A DNA stretch of 24,023 nucleotides from Clostridiales bacterium (GTDB lineage: Bacteria; Bacillota; Clostridia; Oscillospirales; Acutalibacteraceae), in NCBI GenBank assembly GCA_019415925.1, contig DXYG01000008.1:31295-55317 (forward strand), given 5' to 3'. Under the pieces are notes generated by a model. The model searched no databases. It was not told where the DNA came from and was given only the letters and a program-made list of their open reading frames with translations. Numbering within the stretch: position 1 is the stretch's first letter; the number at the start of each line of letters is the position of its first letter. Made by a program: the position numbers and the translations under genes. Of the stretch, positions 13,365 through 20,951 are shown in pieces.

Positions 13365-13877
13365 ATGAAAACTTGTCCAAAATGTAACACACAGCTCTCT
13401 GATGACGCTATGTTCTGCACAAATTGCGGTACTTCGTTCCAGAACGCTAATCCACAGCCTCAGCAGAATGTTTATCAGAATAACGCACAGCCGAATTATG
13501 CACAGCCCGTGGCACCTGTTGTAAATGTTTATGACCACACTGCAGAATTTGATCCGCAGGATGTACACGATAACAAGATTTTTGCTATCCTTTGCTACAT
13601 AATGGGTATCGTAGGCATTATTGTTGCTCTTCTTGCAAGAAGCTCAGTAAACTCACCCTACCTTTCATTCCACATCAAGCAGTCACTTAAAATTTCAATT
13701 ACAGCAGTTCTTGTCAGCATTATTTCAGTTGTTCTTGCATGGACCTGTATTGTGTTTATAGCCGGTATGGTATGTAATGTTATTCTCGAAGTAGTTGCGA
13801 TTATCTGCTTCTTCCAGACCTGCTCAAACAAGTCTGTTGAGGCACCTATCGTTCGCAGTCTTCCTTTCCTTAAATAA
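13365..13877 (+). CDS. zinc-ribbon membrane protein, DUF4870-like tail
   Basis: The 170-residue protein starts with a zinc ribbon (CPKC at residues 4-7, CTNC at 18-21). A Gln/Asn/Pro-rich linker (about 26-62) follows, then three hydrophobic segments from about 70 to 150, containing FAILCYIMGIVGIIVALLA and the SPYLSFHIKQSLKISI motif seen in DUF4870-type proteins. The probable role is a small membrane protein with a cytosolic zinc sensor, but the function is unknown. GGAGG is 11 nt upstream of ATG 13365. The transcript is expected to end at the hairpin at 13897-13932. Confidence 0.8.
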   Translation: MKTCPKCNTQLSDDAMFCTNCGTSFQNANPQPQQNVYQNNAQPNYAQPVAPVVNVYDHTAEFDPQDVHDNKIFAILCYIMGIVGIIVALLARSSVNSPYLSFHIKQSLKISITAVLVSIISVVLAWTCIVFIAGMVCNVILEVVAIICFFQTCSNKSVEAPIVRSLPFLK

Positions 13878-13896
13878 TAGGATAATTCATACAAAT

Positions 13897-13932
13897 AACA
13901 CCTTGTTCATATTATTGAACGAGGTGTTTTTT
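13897..13932 (+). terminator. terminator hairpin that also covers the second carboxypeptidase's ribosome-binding site
   Basis: ACACCTTGTTCA (13898-13909) pairs with TGAACGAGGTGT (13916-13927), 12 pairs with one T-G wobble, loop TATTAT, then a T-run (13927-13932) that runs directly into ATG 13933. The 3' arm contains GAGGTG, the only ribosome site for that start. Expression therefore requires the hairpin to be open or bypassed. Confidence 0.8.
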
Positions 13933-15081
13933 ATGTTTAAGAAGGTTATTATCTCAACCACGCTTTGCTTTGCGTTGATGCTTACGGTGGTGTTTCCTGT
14001 AAAAGTGAACGCAGTTTCTGCTGACAGCATTACAGCTCCGTCAGCTTTACTTATGGAAACATCAACAGGTAAAATTCTTTTTGAGAAAAATTCACACGAG
14101 CAACGCCCCTGTGCTTCTGTCACAAAGGTTATGACCTTACTGCTTGTTTTTGAAGCAATAGACAGCGGAAAGCTCTCGCTTGACGATACTATAACTACTT
14201 CGGAGCATGCCGCATCAATGGGCGGAAGTGACATATGGCTTGAAACAGGCGAAACAATGAGCGCTGACGATATGATAAAAGCAACTGTTGTTGCCTCCGC
14301 AAACGATGCGGCTGTTGCACTTGCCGAGTACATAAGCGGCAGTGAGGAAGCGTTCATTGAGCAGATGAATAAACGTGCAAAAGAGCTTAAAATGAATGAT
14401 ACCGTATTTAAAAACTGCAACGGTCTTGACGAGGACGGACACGTTACGTCTGCATATGACGTAGCAATTATGTCAAGGGAGCTTATGAAGCACGAAAAGA
14501 TTTTTGATTACACGTCAATCTGGATTGATAATTTAAGGGACGGTAAAACCCAGATTGTAAATACAAACAAACTTCTTAAAACCTACAACGGCATAACGGG
14601 ACTCAAAACAGGTACCACCAACGATGCAGGCTGTTGTATGTCTGCGTCTGCAAAGAGGGGAGATGTGTCGCTTGTTGCAGTAGTCCTCGGCTGTAAAACA
14701 GGCAAGGAGAGGTTCTCCGATGCAGCGGCACTGCTTGATTACGGATTCGCAAATATTTCTGTCAGGGAATTAAAATTACCCGACGATATGCCGCTTGAAC
14801 TGAAGGTTGACGGTGGTATGGATAATACCGTCAAATTAAACTGCGATACTTCTTCTAAAGTCGTTGTAGATAAGGGCAGTAATGTTGAAATAAAAACGAC
14901 GATTGATTTGCCCGAAAGCATAACAGCTCCGATAAAGGAAAATCAGAAGCTCGGTACGCTTACCTACAGTATTGATAACAAGACGATAAAGACGTGCGAT
15001 ATTACCGCAGCAAGCTCTGTACAGGAGGTTTCATTTGGCTCGGTATTCGGCGTTCTTTTTAATTCTCTAATTTCATTATAA
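13933..15081 (+). CDS. secreted serine-type D-Ala-D-Ala carboxypeptidase (second copy)
   Basis: This second S11 penicillin-binding protein has 382 aa. The signal peptide (MFKKVIISTTLCFALMLTVVFPVKVNA, to about residue 27) is followed by SVTK at 62-65 with Ser62, SAN at 122-124 and KTG at 225-227. The C-terminal domain from about 275 is the beta-sandwich seen in DacB/DacF. It differs from the copy at 4304 mainly in the SxN motif (SAN versus SGN). The ATG at 13933 is the only start with a ribosome site (GAGGTG 13921-13926, 6 nt upstream), itself hidden in a hairpin. pgi follows after its own promoter. Confidence 0.93.
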   Translation: MFKKVIISTTLCFALMLTVVFPVKVNAVSADSITAPSALLMETSTGKILFEKNSHEQRPCASVTKVMTLLLVFEAIDSGKLSLDDTITTSEHAASMGGSDIWLETGETMSADDMIKATVVASANDAAVALAEYISGSEEAFIEQMNKRAKELKMNDTVFKNCNGLDEDGHVTSAYDVAIMSRELMKHEKIFDYTSIWIDNLRDGKTQIVNTNKLLKTYNGITGLKTGTTNDAGCCMSASAKRGDVSLVAVVLGCKTGKERFSDAAALLDYGFANISVRELKLPDDMPLELKVDGGMDNTVKLNCDTSSKVVVDKGSNVEIKTTIDLPESITAPIKENQKLGTLTYSIDNKTIKTCDITAASSVQEVSFGSVFGVLFNSLISL

Positions 15082-15098
15082 ATTTTGACAAATTGACC

Positions 15099-15127
15099 TT
15101 GCAAAAATACTTGTATTATAGTATAAT
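15099..15127 (+). promoter_or_regulatory. promoter of pgi
   Basis: TTGCAA (15099-15104), a 17-nt spacer and TATAAT (15122-15127). An upstream TTGACA at 15085-15090 would need TACTTG as its -10 box and is weaker. Confidence 0.6.
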
Positions 15128-15200
15128 AAAACAACAAAGGTACTTATATCGGAGGATACATATTTTATTATTCCGAATAAGAATTTTGGAGGAATTATAA

Positions 15201-16538
15201 ATGGCAACTAAACTAACAGACAAGTATTTAAGAGATTTTATCAATGACCACGAGTATGAAGGCGTTGCAGCAGAAGTAAAGGCTGCCCACAAAACTCTTC
15301 ACGAGGGTTCGGGACTCGGCAATGATTTTCTCGGCTGGCTCAATCTTCCCACAGATTATGACAAGGAAGAGTTTGCAAGAATCAAGGCTGCCGCTGAAAA
15401 GATTAAAAAGGATACCGACGTTTTCATCGTAATCGGTATCGGCGGTTCATACCTCGGCGCTCGTGCTGCAATTGAATTTTTAAATTCTCAGAATTATAAC
15501 CTTACTTGCAAGGACACACCGCAGATTTTCTTCACAGGTAATTCTATCAGTTCTTCTGCACTTGCAGAGATTATGGAACTTTGCGAGGGCAAGGACGTTT
15601 CTGTTAATATGATTTCCAAGTCAGGCACAACAACTGAGCCTGCAATCGCATTCAGAGTATTCCGTGAAATGCTTGAGAAAAAGTACGGCAAGGACGGCGC
15701 AAGAGAGCGTATTTACTGCACAACCGACAAGGCTAAGGGCACACTCAAGGCTCTTGCAGACGAAGAGGGCTACGAAACATTTGTAGTACCCGACGACGTT
15801 GGCGGACGTTTCTCTGTTTTAACAGCCGTAGGTCTTTTACCGATTGCTGTTTCGGGAGCCGATATTGACGCACTTATGCAGGGTGCTGCAACAGCACAGA
15901 AAGAGCTTGACAATGACGATTTAATGACAAATGACTGCTATAAGTACGCTGCAATCCGCAACATTCTTTACCGCAAGGGCAAGGTAATGGAGGTTATGGT
16001 TTCCTACGAGCCTGCCTACACAATGATGTCCGAGTGGTTCAAGCAGCTCTTTGCAGAGAGCGAGGGCAAGGATAACAAGGGCATTTTCCCTGCAAGCGTT
16101 ATCTTCTCAACCGACCTTCACTCACTCGGTCAGTACATTCAGGACGGCAGACGTACAATGTTTGAAACTGTTGTTCTCTTTGATAAATGTAAAAAAGAAG
16201 TTACTCTTGGTACAGAGCCGACAAACGTTGACGGTCTTAACTTCCTTTCGGGCAAGACAATGGGCTTTGTCAATCAGAAGGCATTTGAGGGTACCGTACT
16301 CGCTCACAACGACGGCGGAGTTCCCAACATTGTTCTCAACGTACCCGAGATGAACGAAACAGAGCTTGGTTATCTTATTTACTTCTTTGAAAAGGCTTGC
16401 GCTATTTCGGGATATATGCTCGGAGTAAATCCGTTCAATCAGCCCGGCGTTGAAAGCTACAAGAAGAATATGTTTGCTCTGCTCGGCAAGCCCGGATATG
16501 AAGACCAGAAGGCTGCTCTTGAAGCAAGACTCAAATAA
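15201..16538 (+). CDS. pgi: glucose-6-phosphate isomerase
   Basis: Pgi interconverts glucose 6-phosphate and fructose 6-phosphate in glycolysis, in the cytosol. The sequence has the SIS-type sugar-phosphate folds: VIGIGGSYLGARAAIEFL, SKSGTTTEPAIAFRV, and the family signatures DVGGRFSVLTAVGLLP and GYMLGVNPFNQPGVESYKKNMF. The protein is 445 aa, the short form usual in Firmicutes (about 440-450), against about 550 in enterobacteria. ATG 15201 has GGAGG 9 nt upstream. The next gene starts 37 nt after the stop, so the two are likely cotranscribed. Confidence 0.97.
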   Translation: MATKLTDKYLRDFINDHEYEGVAAEVKAAHKTLHEGSGLGNDFLGWLNLPTDYDKEEFARIKAAAEKIKKDTDVFIVIGIGGSYLGARAAIEFLNSQNYNLTCKDTPQIFFTGNSISSSALAEIMELCEGKDVSVNMISKSGTTTEPAIAFRVFREMLEKKYGKDGARERIYCTTDKAKGTLKALADEEGYETFVVPDDVGGRFSVLTAVGLLPIAVSGADIDALMQGAATAQKELDNDDLMTNDCYKYAAIRNILYRKGKVMEVMVSYEPAYTMMSEWFKQLFAESEGKDNKGIFPASVIFSTDLHSLGQYIQDGRRTMFETVVLFDKCKKEVTLGTEPTNVDGLNFLSGKTMGFVNQKAFEGTVLAHNDGGVPNIVLNVPEMNETELGYLIYFFEKACAISGYMLGVNPFNQPGVESYKKNMFALLGKPGYEDQKAALEARLK

Positions 16539-16575
16539 TTTCTTTTTAAAGTATAATACACCGGAGGATTTTATT

Positions 16576-16992
16576 ATGGTTACTTTACTTATCGGAAAAA
16601 AAGGAACAGGAAAAACAAAGAAGCTTATCGCTCTTGCAAACGAGGCTGTTGCCGCTTCTTCGGGCAACGTCGTTGTAATTGAAAAGGGCTCAAAGCTTAC
16701 TTACGACGTAACTCACAAGGCAAGACTTATCGACACAGAGCAGTATCTTGTTGAGGGTTACGATATGCTTTACGGCTTTATCAGCGGTATCTGCGCAGGC
16801 AACTACGATGTTACCGACATTCTCGTTGACTCTACATTCAAGATTTGCCCCGAAGCACTCGAAGGACTTGAGGACTTTACAAAGAAGCTTCAGGAGCTTT
16901 CCGAAACTTCTTCAACAAATATCGTTCTTCTCATCTCTGCATCAGAAGATGATATTCCCGAGTCAATTAACGCTGTTTGCCAGCAGGTATAA
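16576..16992 (+). CDS. small P-loop NTPase-like protein (138 aa)
   Basis: The N terminus VTLLIGKKGTGKTKKLIAL contains a Walker A motif (GKKGTGKT, residues 7-14). A Walker-B-like strand DILVDSTF follows at about residue 77-84. The remainder is helical and acidic. The protein is short for a full ATPase and no partner domain is fused. Related short proteins in Clostridia are often labelled ATP-binding proteins without a known role. ATG 16576 has GGAGG 8 nt upstream. It is probably cotranscribed with pgi and followed by a strong terminator at 17013-17052. Confidence 0.72.
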   Translation: MVTLLIGKKGTGKTKKLIALANEAVAASSGNVVVIEKGSKLTYDVTHKARLIDTEQYLVEGYDMLYGFISGICAGNYDVTDILVDSTFKICPEALEGLEDFTKKLQELSETSSTNIVLLISASEDDIPESINAVCQQV

Positions 16993-17012
16993 TTGAGGTA
17001 ATTTCAAAAAAC

Positions 17013-17052
17013 AACGGACTGCATTCAGATAATCTGTTGCAGTCCGTTTTTT
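17013..17052 (+). terminator. terminator of the pgi operon
   Basis: AACGGACTGCA (17013-17023) pairs with TGCAGTCCGTT (17038-17048), and an inner CAGA/TCTG stem extends it. The T-run (17047-17052) is TTTTTT. Confidence 0.85.
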
Positions 17053-17085
17053 GATACGATATATAGAAAACTTATATGTATTATT

Positions 17086-17116
17086 GTAGCGAGCGACGCC
17101 CTCGTCACTCACTGTA
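17086..17116. repeat. REP-like palindrome before the membrane-protein gene
   Basis: GAGCGACG (17091-17098) pairs with CGTCACTC (17103-17110), with one C/A mismatch, around CCCT; the flank is GTAGC. The head is similar to other GTAGGGA-type palindromes. It lies just before the gene at 17142. Confidence 0.5.
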
Positions 17117-17141
17117 GTTGCCAATTTTAAGGAGAATGAAA

Positions 17142-17825
17142 ATGCTTATTGACTGGCTTAAGAAACTTACATATAAAATCGACCTGCCGCCTGAAGAAGT
17201 GCTTGGCAGAATAAAATCCAAAACAGTTTTTTCAAATAAATTAAATGGGCATAACGACTTGTTCGAGGGCAGTTTTAAATCAAATACCTTTGAAATTCAT
17301 TTTATGTCCGAATTTGGCAATTGGTATAAAGACGGATTTAACCCTCGTTTTTGCGGAAAGGTGATTGCAAAAGACGGATATACTGAGCTTACAATAAGGT
17401 CAAGACCTATGATGTATGCATATCTGTTTTTGCCGATACCGCTGATTTTATTTGTCGTTTCACTTTTAATTGTAATTTTAAAGGGTGAATACAGATTATT
17501 TGTCGGTTTATTATTTTCTGCCGGATTTAGCTTTTTTGTTTTAGCATCATATAACAGCAAGTATGAAAGTTTCAAGTCGATTCTTGAAGAAAATATTTTT
17601 GATGACGCTATGATAAATAATCTCTTTGAGCTTTTTATTAAGCATAGCAACAGGCAACCCGACAACATTGTAAAAATCACCGACAATTCCCTTTACAAGC
17701 GCAGTGCCTTTGCCCTGAATACCGTATGCGCCTGCCTTGTCCATCGGCTCTCCCGTTTTAATGTAATCTGCAATTTCCTTGTCTGTAAGCTCGAAAAATT
17801 CAACTTCTGTTGTCTGCGAAAATGA
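17142..17825 (+). CDS. membrane protein of unknown function, 3' end overlapping maf
   Basis: I do not recognise the family with confidence. The 227-residue reading has an N-terminal soluble region of about 85 residues with a segment (FEGSFKSNTFEIHFMSEFG then FCGKVIAKDGYTELTI) and two membrane helices (about 92-110 and 116-133). A soluble tail follows. ATG 17142 has AAGGAG with a 7-nt spacer. From about residue 135 to the stop the frame lies antisense to maf, and from about residue 160 it lies opposite conserved maf sequence; the last third looks like random coding (VCACLVHRLSRFNV). The genuine protein may have ended near residue 160, so an old deletion of the intergenic part is possible. Confidence 0.6.
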   Translation: MLIDWLKKLTYKIDLPPEEVLGRIKSKTVFSNKLNGHNDLFEGSFKSNTFEIHFMSEFGNWYKDGFNPRFCGKVIAKDGYTELTIRSRPMMYAYLFLPIPLILFVVSLLIVILKGEYRLFVGLLFSAGFSFFVLASYNSKYESFKSILEENIFDDAMINNLFELFIKHSNRQPDNIVKITDNSLYKRSAFALNTVCACLVHRLSRFNVICNFLVCKLEKFNFCCLRK

Positions 17826-18167
17826 AATACATCTGTCCTTGTACAGCAACGCACAGCCCGTAATGACCTTGTGCTTTCTGCCCGACAGTCTGCGCAGCAT
17901 TTCTTCGGCGTCACTTTCACAGCTCGGCTTGCCGAGCATAATTCCGTCAAGAAATACCCCTGTATCACAGCCGATTACAATATCATCAAAGTGCTTGTTG
18001 TCCTGAATATGCTTTGCTTTTTTAACGGCGAGATATTCGGGCTTTTTTTCAAGCTCAATTTCCTTTTCAATTGTTTCGTCAATATCGGCAGGCTCAACCG
18101 AAAAATTATCGCAGATAAGCGACAAAAGCTGTTGCCTGCGTGGCGAAGCCGAAGCTAAAATTATCAT
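17547..18167 (-). CDS. maf: Maf family nucleotide pyrophosphatase
   Basis: Maf-family enzymes hydrolyse nucleotide triphosphates, probably to remove modified or wrong nucleotides. The start MIILASASPRRQQLLSLI and the later motifs GCDTGVFLDGIMLGKP, LSGRKHKVITG and GAYGIQGKGTALVKGIVGDFYNVVGLPV are diagnostic. It is 206 aa, and the conserved part ends near residue 184 (LNKKLKEI). The last about 22 residues (IYHSVIKNIFFKNRLETF and so on) are not family-like; they read into the neighbour on the opposite strand. Start 18167 is chosen because GGAGG (18180-18176 on the - strand) is 8 nt upstream; the longer reading from 18236 lacks a site. Confidence 0.93.
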   Translation of the reverse strand: MIILASASPRRQQLLSLICDNFSVEPADIDETIEKEIELEKKPEYLAVKKAKHIQDNKHFDDIVIGCDTGVFLDGIMLGKPSCESDAEEMLRRLSGRKHKVITGCALLYKDRCISFSQTTEVEFFELTDKEIADYIKTGEPMDKAGAYGIQGKGTALVKGIVGDFYNVVGLPVAMLNKKLKEIIYHSVIKNIFFKNRLETFILAVI

Positions 18168-18296
18168 AAAACATACCTCCATTTTTCTTATTATAGCATA
18201 ATAATTGCGCATAGCGCAATGCTTTACCGCAGGCAAATCTTTGACATTCTAATGAAAAAGTCATATAATTAATCAAAAATGAAAGGAAGTATATTT

Positions 18297-18473
18297 ATGT
18301 CAATTCCAACCGACCCCGTAATACTTTTATCCTACATAAATACACAGCTTCGTGATAATTACCCGTCACTTGAGGAGCTTGCAAAGTCGCTCTCCGTTGA
18401 TGAAAACGAAATCAGAACAAAGCTTTCCTCAATCGGTTATGAATATAGCGCAGAGCTTAATAGATTTGTATAA
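18297..18473 (+). CDS. DUF4250 family small protein
   Basis: This 58-aa protein has the DUF4250 pattern: MSIPTDPVILLSYINTQLRDNYPSLEELAKSL, then DENEIRTKLSSIGYEYSAELNRFV. It appears to be a small helical protein with a winged-helix-like topology, without a known function. It is common in Clostridia. ATG 18297 is chosen over an in-frame ATG at 18279, because AAAGGA (18282-18287) sits between them and fits the later start (9-nt spacer). The intergenic gap before trpF is short and carries a promoter. Confidence 0.8.
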   Translation: MSIPTDPVILLSYINTQLRDNYPSLEELAKSLSVDENEIRTKLSSIGYEYSAELNRFV

Positions 18474-18520
18474 TGAATTATATTGATTATGTAAAATTAA
18501 TAATATATTGAGGTGTTTCC

Positions 18521-18549
18521 TTGAACAGAGCAAAATCATATGCTATAAT
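18521..18549 (+). promoter_or_regulatory. promoter of trpF
   Basis: TTGAAC (18521-18526), a 17-nt spacer and TATAAT (18544-18549), with extended -10 TGC. The predicted start is near 18556, giving a leader of about 25 nt before ATG 18581. Confidence 0.6.
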
Positions 18550-18580
18550 CAATATGTTAAAGTCAATTTGTGGTGATACT

Positions 18581-19192
18581 ATGACTAAAATAAAAATCTG
18601 CGGAATAACCTGTCGTGAGGACGTAGAAATTCTTAATGAATTTCTGCCCGAATATGCAGGCTTTGTAATGTTCTTCCCAAAGAGCAGACGCAACATCTCC
18701 GCACATACTGCCGCCAACCTATTATCGTTACTTGACAAAAGAATAAAAACCGTTGCAGTCACCGTTTGTCCTACAGCACAGCAGGTCAGCGAAATTGCTG
18801 AATGCGGTTTCAATTTTATTCAGATGCACGGTGAGGTTGAAAGCTCGGTTATTGATAATTCTCAGATTCCCGTTTTTAAAGCGTTCAATGTCAGCGATAT
18901 TGATAAAGTCTGTGTTTATGAGAAAAACAAGAACGTCTGCGGATATGTTTTTGACGCCGCATCACCGGGAAGCGGAAAGACATTTGACTGGAATATCCTC
19001 AGAAATATTCCTCACGATAACAAGTTCTTTATACTCGCAGGCGGACTTGATTGTAAAAACGTAACCGATGCGATTGAAATTCTCAATCCCGATATAGTTG
19101 ATGTAAGCTCGAGTGTTGAAAACGAATCCAAGACGGGCAAGAGCAGGGAAAAGACCGCCGAGTTTGTAAGAACGGTCAGAAAAAGCGTTTAG
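18581..19192 (+). CDS. trpF: phosphoribosylanthranilate isomerase
   Basis: TrpF performs the Amadori rearrangement in tryptophan synthesis. The 203-aa TIM barrel opens with TKIKICGITCREDVEIL (catalytic Cys7 in KICGI). It also shows AGFVMFFPKSRRNIS, FIQMHGEV (conserved QMHG) and the phosphate site VSSSVENESKTGKSREK near the C terminus. The general-acid Asp is in GYVFDAASPGSGKTFDW. ATG 18581 matches the family start. The TTG at 18521 falls on the -35 box of a promoter and would add 20 residues without family support. No other trp gene is in the window, so this copy stands apart from a trp operon. Confidence 0.93.
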   Translation: MTKIKICGITCREDVEILNEFLPEYAGFVMFFPKSRRNISAHTAANLLSLLDKRIKTVAVTVCPTAQQVSEIAECGFNFIQMHGEVESSVIDNSQIPVFKAFNVSDIDKVCVYEKNKNVCGYVFDAASPGSGKTFDWNILRNIPHDNKFFILAGGLDCKNVTDAIEILNPDIVDVSSSVENESKTGKSREKTAEFVRTVRKSV

Positions 19193-19223
19193 TATATTTT
19201 GTTTGTATTAAAGGGTGTTTTTA

Positions 19224-19937
19224 TTGCGTGTTTTAATTTGCGATGACGAAATCTTTGCAGTTGATTCAATCAAAAAAATGGTTTCCGAATATTTCAGCGA
19301 GCATAATATATCTGCTGATATTACCGGTGAAACCGACAGCGCAAAAGTTGTTGCAGACAAAACACCTTTTGACATAGCATTTCTTGATGTTGAAATGCCA
19401 AAATACAGCGGACTTGACGTTGCTAAGCACCTTTTAACTTTTAATCCCAATACAATAGTTTTTGTCATAACCTCGCATCAGGGTTATCTTGACAGCGCAA
19501 TGGATTTGCATGTGTTCAGATTTTTGCCGAAACCGCCTGACAGAGAAAGAATTTTCAGCGGACTTGATTCTGCAATCAGATTTTACAACGAAAACACAAG
19601 AGTGTTGCTGACCGATGGCTCAACGGCACAGCGCATATATGTGCGTGACATCCTTTATATCACTATTCATAAGAGAAAAACGCTTGTAGTTACCAAAAAT
19701 GATGAAATAATCAGCGACAAGTCGATTTCCGAATGGAAAGATATTTTACCAAACGCTTATTTTGCACAGCCGCATTACAGCTACATAGTAAATCTTGAGA
19801 ATATTGAACGACTTGATAAAGACACTATTGTTCTTAAAAAGAATAATAGTGAAAGTATAAAAGTAAAAATTTCTCAGAGAAAATATAAAGACTTTAAAAA
19901 TCAGTTTTTCGACTATATTTCGCAGGAAAATTTTTAG
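19224..19937 (+). CDS. LytTR-family response regulator
   Basis: The 237-aa protein has an N-terminal receiver domain (MRVLICDDEIFAVDSI with Asp7/Asp8, phosphoacceptor Asp55 in AFLDVEMP, ITSH at 82-85, and Lys103 in LPKP). The C-terminal LytTR DNA-binding domain (about 130-235) includes FAQPHYSYIVNLENIERL and the KVKISQRKYKDFK end. This is the AgrA/LytR class, which usually controls quorum, virulence or envelope genes. No sensor kinase is present, so its partner lies elsewhere. TTG 19224 has AAGGG 8 nt upstream; a GTG at 19215 overlaps that site. It follows trpF by 31 nt and may be cotranscribed. Confidence 0.88.
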   Translation: MRVLICDDEIFAVDSIKKMVSEYFSEHNISADITGETDSAKVVADKTPFDIAFLDVEMPKYSGLDVAKHLLTFNPNTIVFVITSHQGYLDSAMDLHVFRFLPKPPDRERIFSGLDSAIRFYNENTRVLLTDGSTAQRIYVRDILYITIHKRKTLVVTKNDEIISDKSISEWKDILPNAYFAQPHYSYIVNLENIERLDKDTIVLKKNNSESIKVKISQRKYKDFKNQFFDYISQENF

Positions 19938-19954
19938 CAGAAAAGAAAAAATTG

Positions 19955-19982
19955 TTGACAAGCCTGCATTTTATGGTATAAT
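19955..19982 (+). promoter_or_regulatory. strong promoter of rpsF-ssb-rpsR
   Basis: TTGACA (19955-19960), a 16-nt spacer and TATAAT (19977-19982), with extended -10 TGG. Transcription should start near 19989. Confidence 0.8.
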
Positions 19983-19988
19983 AAGACT

Positions 19989-20053
19989 GTTGCATTGTGC
20001 AACAAATCCTTGCGGCACAAGCCGCCATAATGTCCAGAAGGAGGTGCAATAGA
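19989..20053 (+). promoter_or_regulatory. structured leader of rpsF, candidate S6:S18 autoregulatory site
   Basis: GTTGCA (19989-19994) pairs with TGCAAC (19998-20003), and GCGGC (20012-20016) pairs with GCCGC (20021-20025) around ACAA. The TTGCA can alternatively pair with TGCAA (20045-20049) at the ribosome site, so the two foldings exclude each other. S6:S18 leaders with a CCG-containing structure are known before rpsF in several bacteria; this assignment is only inferred. Confidence 0.45.
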
Positions 20054-20350
20054 ATGGCAATTACAGCAAATTACGAAACCGTAATGATTATTTCAATGAA
20101 AAAGGGCGAAGAAGGTATTCAGGCTATCGTTGAAAAGTTCAAGGCTCTCATTGAAAAGAATGCCACTTTAAAGAATGTTGACGAATGGGGCAAGAGAAAG
20201 CTTGCTTACCTCATCAACAAGGAAAGCGAAGGCTATTACGTACTTTTCGATTTTGAAAGCACAGCTGAGTTCCCTGCAGAGCTCGACCGTATCTACAAAA
20301 TCACAGACGGCGTAATGCGTTCACTCATCATCAAAAAGGAAGACGAATAA
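20054..20350 (+). CDS. rpsF: 30S ribosomal protein S6
   Basis: Ribosomal protein S6 (bS6) binds 16S rRNA as a pair with S18 in the small-subunit platform. The 98-aa sequence matches the family: ANYETVMIISMKKGEEGIQ, VDEWGKRKLAYLINKESEGYYVLFDFES (about 48-75) and the ending RIYKITDGVMRSLIIKKEDE. ATG 20054 has AAGGAGGTG 7 nt upstream; the reading from 19997 runs through the leader. The gene order rpsF-ssb-rpsR is the ancestral one, and S6 with S18 often represses this operon. ssb starts 42 nt downstream. Confidence 0.97.
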   Translation: MAITANYETVMIISMKKGEEGIQAIVEKFKALIEKNATLKNVDEWGKRKLAYLINKESEGYYVLFDFESTAEFPAELDRIYKITDGVMRSLIIKKEDE

Positions 20351-20392
20351 TCACATTGTAGGGCTTGTCCCGAATTACGAAAGGATTACAAA

Positions 20393-20905
20393 ATGTTAAA
20401 CAGAGTTATTTTGATGGGCAGACTCGTTTCTGACCCTGAATTAAAGACAACAGGAACAGGTGTAAGCGTTACAAGCTTCAGAATTGCCGTTGACCGTAGT
20501 TATGTAAAGCAGGGCGAAGAACGCAAGGCAGATTTCTTTGATATTGTATGTTGGAGAAATCAGGCAGAATTTGTTTGCCGTTATTTCGGCAAGGGTTCAA
20601 TGATTGCAATTGACGGTCAATTGCAAAGCCGTACCTATCAGGCTAAGGACGGTACTAACCGTTATGTTGTCGAAGTTGTCGCTGACAGCGTATCGTTCAC
20701 AGGTGAACGCCGTGACAATTCAGGCGGATACAACCAGTCGTACGGCGCAAACCAGATCTATGGAAATCAGGGCTATGGCAGCCAGTCATACGGCGGAAAT
20801 CAGTCATATCAGCAGGAAGCACCTGCTCAGCAGCCTGCTTCTTATCAGAGCGGAGCAAATTCAGATTTTCAGGATATGCCCCTTGACGACGACTTACCGT
20901 TTTAA
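20393..20905 (+). CDS. ssb: single-stranded DNA-binding protein
   Basis: SSB coats single-stranded DNA in replication, recombination and repair. The N-terminal OB fold (about residues 1-108) begins MLNRVILMGRLVSDPELKTTGTGVSVTSF and includes FFDIVCWRNQAEFVCRYFGKG. A Gly/Gln/Tyr-rich disordered linker (about 110-155) with a repeated YG(N/S)QXY-type unit follows. The acidic tip DMPLDDDLPF recruits partner proteins. Length 170 aa is typical. It lies between rpsF and rpsR, where expression tracks ribosome synthesis. A short GTAGGGCTTGTCCCG motif lies in the rpsF-ssb gap. Confidence 0.97.
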   Translation: MLNRVILMGRLVSDPELKTTGTGVSVTSFRIAVDRSYVKQGEERKADFFDIVCWRNQAEFVCRYFGKGSMIAIDGQLQSRTYQAKDGTNRYVVEVVADSVSFTGERRDNSGGYNQSYGANQIYGNQGYGSQSYGGNQSYQQEAPAQQPASYQSGANSDFQDMPLDDDLPF

Positions 20906-20951
20906 TTACAACTTTAGTTTAAATAATTCTCATTGAAAGGAGAACTTCACT

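Noticed and set aside
18521..18580. N-terminal extension of TrpF from TTG 18521
   Set aside because: GAGGTG is upstream, but the sequence is a TTGAAC-N17-TATAAT promoter and TrpF proteins begin at the ATG at 18581.
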